Shown here: positions 58,668 to 64,000 of the stretch, one piece after another | How the letters are laid out: each line of letters begins with the position of its first letter | Position numbering within the stretch: position 1 is the first letter of the stretch | NCBI GenBank assembly: GCA_027922465.2 | Contig: BQMF02000329.1 | Location: 450,300-514,299 of the forward strand | Source: Turritopsis dohrnii | Taxonomy: Eukaryota; Cnidaria; Hydrozoa; Anthoathecata; Oceaniidae | Reading direction: 5' to 3' | DNA length: 64,000 nucleotides | The notes under the pieces: model-generated | Told to the model about the DNA's origin: nothing | Database searches by the model: none | Seen by the model: the letters and a program-made list of their open reading frames with translations, nothing else | Made by a program: the position numbers and the translations under genes

Positions 58668-60480
58668 ATGTCGAGGGCTACACGTTTGGATTTCTTGTGG
58701 GAACTGGGCATAAAGCAGGAGAAAATCAAATCTTACGCCAATCATGAAATCATGAAAGAGATGAAAGTGCAATACATGTATTTTATTTACATTTTATATC
58801 TAATATTTTCCCAGTGGGCAAAATTATTGAAAAATCACTGTGGAAAAAATACAAAAAATACGACCAATATATAGTGGGTGAAATAACGCAACCAGTTCAT
58901 TTTGCCAAACCTTCCGAAAAAACGGAAACGGCAGAAAAAGAAACCAAAGAAGCATAAATAGCAGTTATCAAAAGTTAAAAATGTAATTTATATGTTATTT
59001 TATATAAAGAAAAAACACCAAACATACGAAGAATAGTGGGCGAAATACGCAACCAGTTTATTTTGTCAAACCTTCCGAAAAACTGCAGAAATTGCAGAAG
59101 AAGATGTCAAAGAAGCGAAAAAAGGATCGAAAAAACACTAAAAATACAGTTATCAAAAGATCAAAGTGTAATATTTATATTTTATTTTATTTTATATAAA
59201 ATCAGCGAAAGAAACTCTAACCCTGATATTATTGAAAAATCACTGTGGAGGAGTACATTTTTATAGAAAGCCGCACAAGTTTGCACAGAATTTCAATGTA
59301 AATGCACTTCCGTCACGGTGACTTTTTTTGACACACATGAAATCTTGCTACTGCAACAAGAACAAAGATATGGTCTTCCTAACAAGAAAACTGGCAGAAA
59401 TTGCAGAAGAAGATGACAAAGAAGCGAAAAAAGGATCGAAAAAACACTAAAAATACAGTTATCAAAAAGATCAAAGTGTAATATTTATATTTTATTTTAT
59501 TTTATATAAAATCAGCGAAAGAAACTCTAACCCTGATATGTACTAAGTACAAGACTGCATTGAAAATTTTAAGTGGACAAAATTATTGAAAAAATCACTG
59601 TGGAGGAGTACATTTTTATAGAAAGCCGCACAAGTTTGCACAGAATTTCAATGTAAATGCACTTCCCGTCGGTGACTTTTTGACGAAAAAAAATCGAAAA
59701 AACACTGCCAATACGAACAATAACACATAGTGGGCGAAATAACGCAATGGTGTTTTTTTCTTACTTTCAGGGTGGTTTAGTGAAGATGATGACGGCCGAA
59801 GATCCCAACGACAGACCGGAAGATTTAGCTTTCGTTGAAGACTTAGGAACCAGTTCATTTTGCCAAACCTTCCGATAAAATGAAAACGGCAGAAAAAGAA
59901 TTTAAAGAAGCAAAAATAACAGTTATCAAAAAGATCAAAGTTTAATATTTATTTATTGTGTTGTTTTTCCTAACTTATTTAATTCGCTTGAAATTGCAAT
60001 TGTTTCATCGTCTTTCTTGACGTACATGAAATCGTGCTACTGCAATAAGAACAAAGATATGGTCTTCCTAACAAGAAAACCGGCAGTTCCGAAAACCGGT
60101 TCCACCAAGCCATCTAAAAAACGTAAAAAGCAGCGAAAGAAACTCGAACACTGATATGTATCATTAGTGAATTGAAGTTAACGACCATAACGAATCATAA
60201 CGTATTCGAAAGCTGCGACTACGTACAGGATGCATTCTTGACATACATGAAATCGTGCTACTGCAATAAGAACAAAGATATGGTCTTCCTAACAAGAAAA
60301 CCGGCAGTTTCGAAAAACATGGACATGATTATGATTAACGCAGTAATGCAGGCGGTTCCACCAAGCCATCTAAAAAACGCAAAAAGCAGCGAAAGAAACT
60401 CGAACACTGATATGTATCATTAGTGAATTGAAGTTAACGACCATAACGAATCATAACGTATTCGAAAGCTGCGACTACGT
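58668..60480 (+). repeat. mosaic of duplicated exon fragments, small secreted family
   Basis: Blocks recur in shuffled order. Block 1 (gggcaaaattattgaaaaa, atcactgtgg) lies at 58816, about 59227 and about 59577. Block 2 (gtgggcgaaataacgcaa, ccagttcattttgccaaacc) lies at about 58876, 59036 and 59730-59870. Block 3 (gcagaaattgcagaagaaga) lies at about 59085 and 59390. Block 4 (gctactgcaataagaacaaa, gatatggtcttcctaacaag) lies at about 59349, 60038 and 60257. The copy at 59592 reads HCGGVHFYRKPHKFAQNFNV with NALPVGDFLT. At 59771 an acceptor (cttactttcag) opens GGLVKMMTAEDPNDRPEDL, AFVEDLG. Against block 2 elsewhere, the ~100 bp carrying this exon is missing, so other copies lost it by deletion. 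Confidence 0.7.
60017..60153 (+). CDS. cysteine/polybasic terminal exon of the small protein family
   Basis: The open stretch reads SSFFLTYMKSCYCNKNKDMV, FLTRKPAVPKTG, then STKPSKKRKKQRKKLEH and TGA. The carboxyl tail is strongly basic. The second copy (60236-60381) has the same start after tacag|gatgc and the same tail, but 44 extra bases between KPAV and the tail put the tail out of frame. Position and style (FLTRKP..PKTGST, basic end) resemble the heparin-binding end of fibroblast growth factors, but the resemblance is too short to claim. The signal peptide at 55187 and this basic tail together would suit a secreted heparin-binding factor; that is inference. Confidence 0.4.
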
Positions 60481-62187
60481 ACAGGATGCATTAATAATTT
60501 TCCATTTTGATGTGACACCCATGTGACATTTTGTTTAACGTCATAACTTTCTGTCTTCAGTATAGCTTTTATAGATTAATCTTTACAAAGATCAAAACCA
60601 GGTTCCAACACCTAACAAGATGCAGGTGTGATTATAAGATAATAGAAAATTTTAGTATTGTTTTTGAGCAAAGCTTGCAGTTTCGAAAAAACAATTTTAG
60701 CAAAAAAATTAGCCAACCAGGTGGTGACGAATCAATGGAACGGAAACGTCTTTACTTTCATTCAAAAACGATTTGAACTTCAAAGCAAAACGATGGAGAG
60801 TAACACATTTTTTTTTTTTTCAGGTTTTATTTCACTTTATTATCTTTCGAATAGTTTTTATTTATCATCAAAGTTATCTTTAGAGATAACATTTTATGTT
60901 CCGAATCTTCGAAAACATTAAACATTTGTTTTATTTTTTGTCTCATTTCTTGCTACATTCACTCTACACACATATGACACTTTTCAAAATTGACTTGATT
61001 ATCATACAGAATAAAGATCGTCGATCTTAGTTGGAAAAAATTGATCGCACGACATCGCACATCTGTCAACAATTTACACGAGCGCACGCCATAACTGATA
61101 TTGTCAGTTTAGGCGTGCGATGACCACACGTCTGCTAATTTTCTTACGACCAGGCCTTGCCACGACGTTCGAATACTATAGTTCGAGTCGTTCATCTACA
61201 ATTTTTCCCGGCTAAATTTTTCACCGACATTTTTTCAGTGATAGGATTGGTGTATGCAATAACAAATCAATTTGTAAGAATTTTAATTATTTCAATTAGC
61301 TAATATAACTTTACATCTTCATCTTTCTGTGAAAGAAGGTTGGTTTGTACAACCGCCGTCCATATTCGTTTGAAGATTTTCCTTCATCTGAGACCTACAA
61401 ACAACGAGAATTTTGCATCATGGATGATAACACACAATGAAGCAGTTTGGTTGGATGGAATTATGTGTTTTAAACAAATCCCTGGGACTATTTAACAATG
61501 GCGGAAACGAAGGTTCGCATTTAAATTAATACTTATTCGGTATTAAGGAGACCCTATCATGGTTGCTATCATGTATACTATTTTGGGCGTAAATCCAAGT
61601 GAGTTTTGGGTAACATCATACAGTAACTAGATTAAGTAAGGATGATGGTTGGTTTCCTGTAGCCTCATCTATCTAATTAAAAAGTCTTTGGCATGGATGC
61701 CTCAGATCCGTTAAGGCCAGTTTACATTCAGGCTTACCTACCTGAAGTATTCAGGAGAACCCGAATTTAATGAAAAAATTAAATTCCATCACTCAAAATG
61801 TTTGTGACCTTTATCTCAAGTAGTGTTCCAAATCTGACTAAGCGAGACATTGGAATTGAAAATACACATCATAAATAAATTAATAAATAAATAAATAAAT
61901 ATGTATTAACTCTGCCTGATATGTAGTAAAAGTCAACGTCAAATGTAATAACGTAAACCTTTACAGTTTGAAGCTTAAAACTTGGCTGGTGGGATATTGT
62001 TAAAATTCTCCGTATTAGAGAGGTGTCCAGAGAGGTTTTGTCATAAGAGTTACAAATTTGTACATCATGTGTCGAAAATGTTCGTATGTCTGAGATAGAT
62101 GTTCCCTTTAGAGAGATTCCAATGTAAAAACATGCTTTACAAACCTAATGTGAAGATGTTTGCGATTCAAATAGAAAAGAAAAAACG
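60481..62187. other. noncoding with AAAT microsatellite
   Basis: Two overlapping plus frames at 60531-60921 are unrecognised. A short inverted pair (tcgcacg/cgtgcga) lies around 61045-61125. An (aaat)n run lies at 61871-61902. Confidence 0.4.
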
Positions 62188-62781
62188 TTTCGTTTTGGTG
62201 TGCGGTCCTTCACCCTACCATTTGTCGTACAGTAAAATAACTCAATGAATCGATTTAGTCAGATATTTCTATGTACCGCTATTTGCTGCTTTGGTATAAC
62301 TATTCAGAGCAATAATAACAACAGGAACGTGGCGTAGATAAAGGTTCTTCGTAAGAGCTAAATACAACTCCATGGCTATGAAATACAACATGCGTTTTTC
62401 TCGATTGGTATTTTCCCGGATCGTTCTACTGAAAAAAAAACAAAAACAGATGATATTGACAGTAACACGGTTAATTGGTAAATTGTATTCGTCACACCAC
62501 GTGTTCTTATAAGAAAAACGTCATAAACTGAACACGGTTACTTCATTAATATTTAATCAATTACGTTTCCGTAACAACCATTGTTTGAAACCATCGTTTT
62601 GATTGGTTAAAGTGATTTCTAACTCGAAATATTTTGATCAAGTCTGAGGTGCGAAATTGTATTGTAATCGGCAATTATGTATTCCCAAGTGACCGTGCGT
62701 CTATGTAGACGATATTTTTCAGTAGACGCTTACTGAAACGAGAATTCATAATGAATAGCGAGAATTCATCGTGTGTTTTGG
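62188..62781 (-). repeat. 600-bp inverted duplication, right copy
   Basis: Complement of 40849-41448, beginning tttcgttttggtgtgcggtc and ending atcgtgtgttttgg. The near identity means recent duplication or gene conversion. Beyond 62781 relatives of the ggggtaattaa motif appear in inverted form (ccttaattgcccc, cccttaattacccc), echoing 40441-40848. Confidence 0.92.
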
Positions 62782-63611
62782 AATGAATCAGTTATATGTA
62801 TCAAAACAAAGTTTATATGTTAGGTTTTAAGTTATCATTGAGTAGTTTTGCTTGGCTAGCTTGATTTTTCTATGTACCTTAATTGCCCCATTATTTTAAG
62901 TATCCCTTAATTACCCCAGTTGACTAACTACTAAAATGTGCATATTATCTTCATTTTACGTCGCTGCTAGGGAAAATTTGGGGTAAACCTTGAAGTAATA
63001 TGTAATTTGGTTGTGCAAACTTAACGTTTCTTTGCTCCACCTTAGTTTGAAATAGTAAACTATAATATGTTTTTTGGAGGTTCTGCTTGTTAATTCTTGT
63101 TTTAACCCTTTTTATGTGTTCTTGCCATGGGGGAAATCCCTGTTGCTATGGATAATATTAACTGAAAACAAATACTGCCTTTTGTGGTAAATGGCTGAAA
63201 ATATTAAGTCCAAATTATGAAGTGTGTTAAAAAGTTATGACAATATTCTTAACCTTATTTTCAAGAAAAAATCCAATGCTTTGGTGCCATTAGACATCTT
63301 ATTACAGTTGAAAATATCTAACAGAATGTCAAGAATTGCCCCAAAATTTCCAATACTAAATTTCCTATAACTTCGGAACGGCTTATCGTTGGAGAGGTGT
63401 ATGACCCCTCATTATTTTTCTCTTGAAAAGATCTATCCAATGAACATAGTTTCGTAGCTTTTTGAAAATTAAATTAAAAATGGAATTAAACAACCACTAC
63501 GAGAAACAAGCTAGAAGAGGAGATTAAATGATTAAATATTTAAACATTATCAAGTTAGATGACTTGATAATGTAAGCCTGTTCTTACGAAAAGCTTTGTA
63601 TATTTTTAATA

Positions 63612-63647
<36 letters not shown>

Positions 63648-63909
63648 CTATATTATATAATTATTCGCTGGCTGTTATTTTCTAAAATGATTAAATGATT
63701 ACCAAACTATGGTAAAACGGTAAAGCAATAACAATTTTCATGAAAAAAAAAATACGAGCACTATTTAACTTACCATTTATAAAGAATAAAATAATCAAAC
63801 TAACTGACTCCATCTTTTCGCTTCGGCATCCATTTGTAGAAAATAATGACCCCCCCCCCCCCCGTGGTTTACGCTTATGACTTGTTAGATTTTCTTTGTT
63901 ATTGTTGGG
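62782..63909. other. noncoding with ATT and poly-C runs
   Basis: An (att)n microsatellite lies at 63609-63645, and 14 consecutive C at 63850-63863. No exon recognised. Confidence 0.6.
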
Positions 63910-64000
63910 TTAAGCCTGGTTCACATCTTTGACATAAGCATAAACATAAGCGACATAGGTATGCGTAGTGGACACATCTAGATATTACGACATAAGCATA
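63910..64000. mobile_element. possible edge of a transposable element
   Basis: Starts ttaagcctggttcacatctt and repeats gacataagcata several times. Such a start, with tta or ttaa at the border, suggests a terminal inverted repeat, but the other end lies outside the window. Confidence 0.3.

Noticed and set aside
1..64000. tRNA or rRNA genes
   Set aside because: No B-box-like ggttcga with a foldable cloverleaf, and no rRNA signature, was seen by eye on either strand; a covariance-model scan would be needed to be sure.

Overview
The window is animal nuclear DNA, AT-rich and gene-poor. Spliced genes with consensus GT..AG introns encode a family C GPCR with a cysteine-rich linker, the carboxyl end of an activin/BMP type II receptor, a homeodomain protein, a TKL-like kinase and a HECT protein, so the source is a metazoan. 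The mix of non-LTR elements, many short terminal-inverted-repeat elements and compact genes would suit an early-branching marine invertebrate such as a cnidarian or sponge, but nothing in the sequence fixes the species.

Layout. 0.3-5 kb: three non-autonomous TIR elements and a PIF/Harbinger-like MITE. 6.5-9.7 kb: a LINE remnant, a decayed DDE integrase-like gene, and a decayed C2H2 zinc-finger gene split by a 390-bp MITE with a TTA target duplication. 10.8-13.1 kb: an intron-bearing but broken HECT E3-like gene. 14.3-17.1 kb: a 5'-truncated LINE with endonuclease and reverse transcriptase, catalytically dead. 17.8-19.8 kb: a TIR element with a second TIR element nested in it. 20.9-22.1 kb: a kinase gene with HQD and DFD motifs. 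23.5-24.8 kb: a second LINE with most of its RT deleted. 25.4-35.55 kb: a 10-kb satellite of about 131- and 159-bp monomers with a 2241-bp higher-order repeat. 35.85-36.44 kb: the last three exons of an activin type II receptor-like gene. 36.5-38 kb: a third LINE fragment.

40.8-41.4 kb and 62.2-62.8 kb carry one ~600-bp sequence in opposite orientations, almost identical. 44.8-45.5 kb holds a small two-exon secreted-protein gene. 47.7-50.7 kb is the best gene of the window, a complete two-exon metabotropic-glutamate-receptor-like GPCR (911 aa), with a relic of a paralogue just beyond its 3' end. 50.8-53.2 kb is a cluster of TIR elements. 54.8-60.5 kb holds a complete three-exon homeobox gene for a protein of only 96 residues, plus a mosaic of duplicated small-exon fragments of an unrecognised cysteine-containing protein with a very basic tail. 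The rest is noncoding, with microsatellites and poly-C runs.

The genes do not form an operon or pathway. The most unusual items are the 2241-bp higher-order satellite, the 96-residue homeodomain gene, the rearranged small secreted-protein family, the near-identical inverted duplication, and the MITE whose insertion can be reconstructed from the interrupted reading frame.
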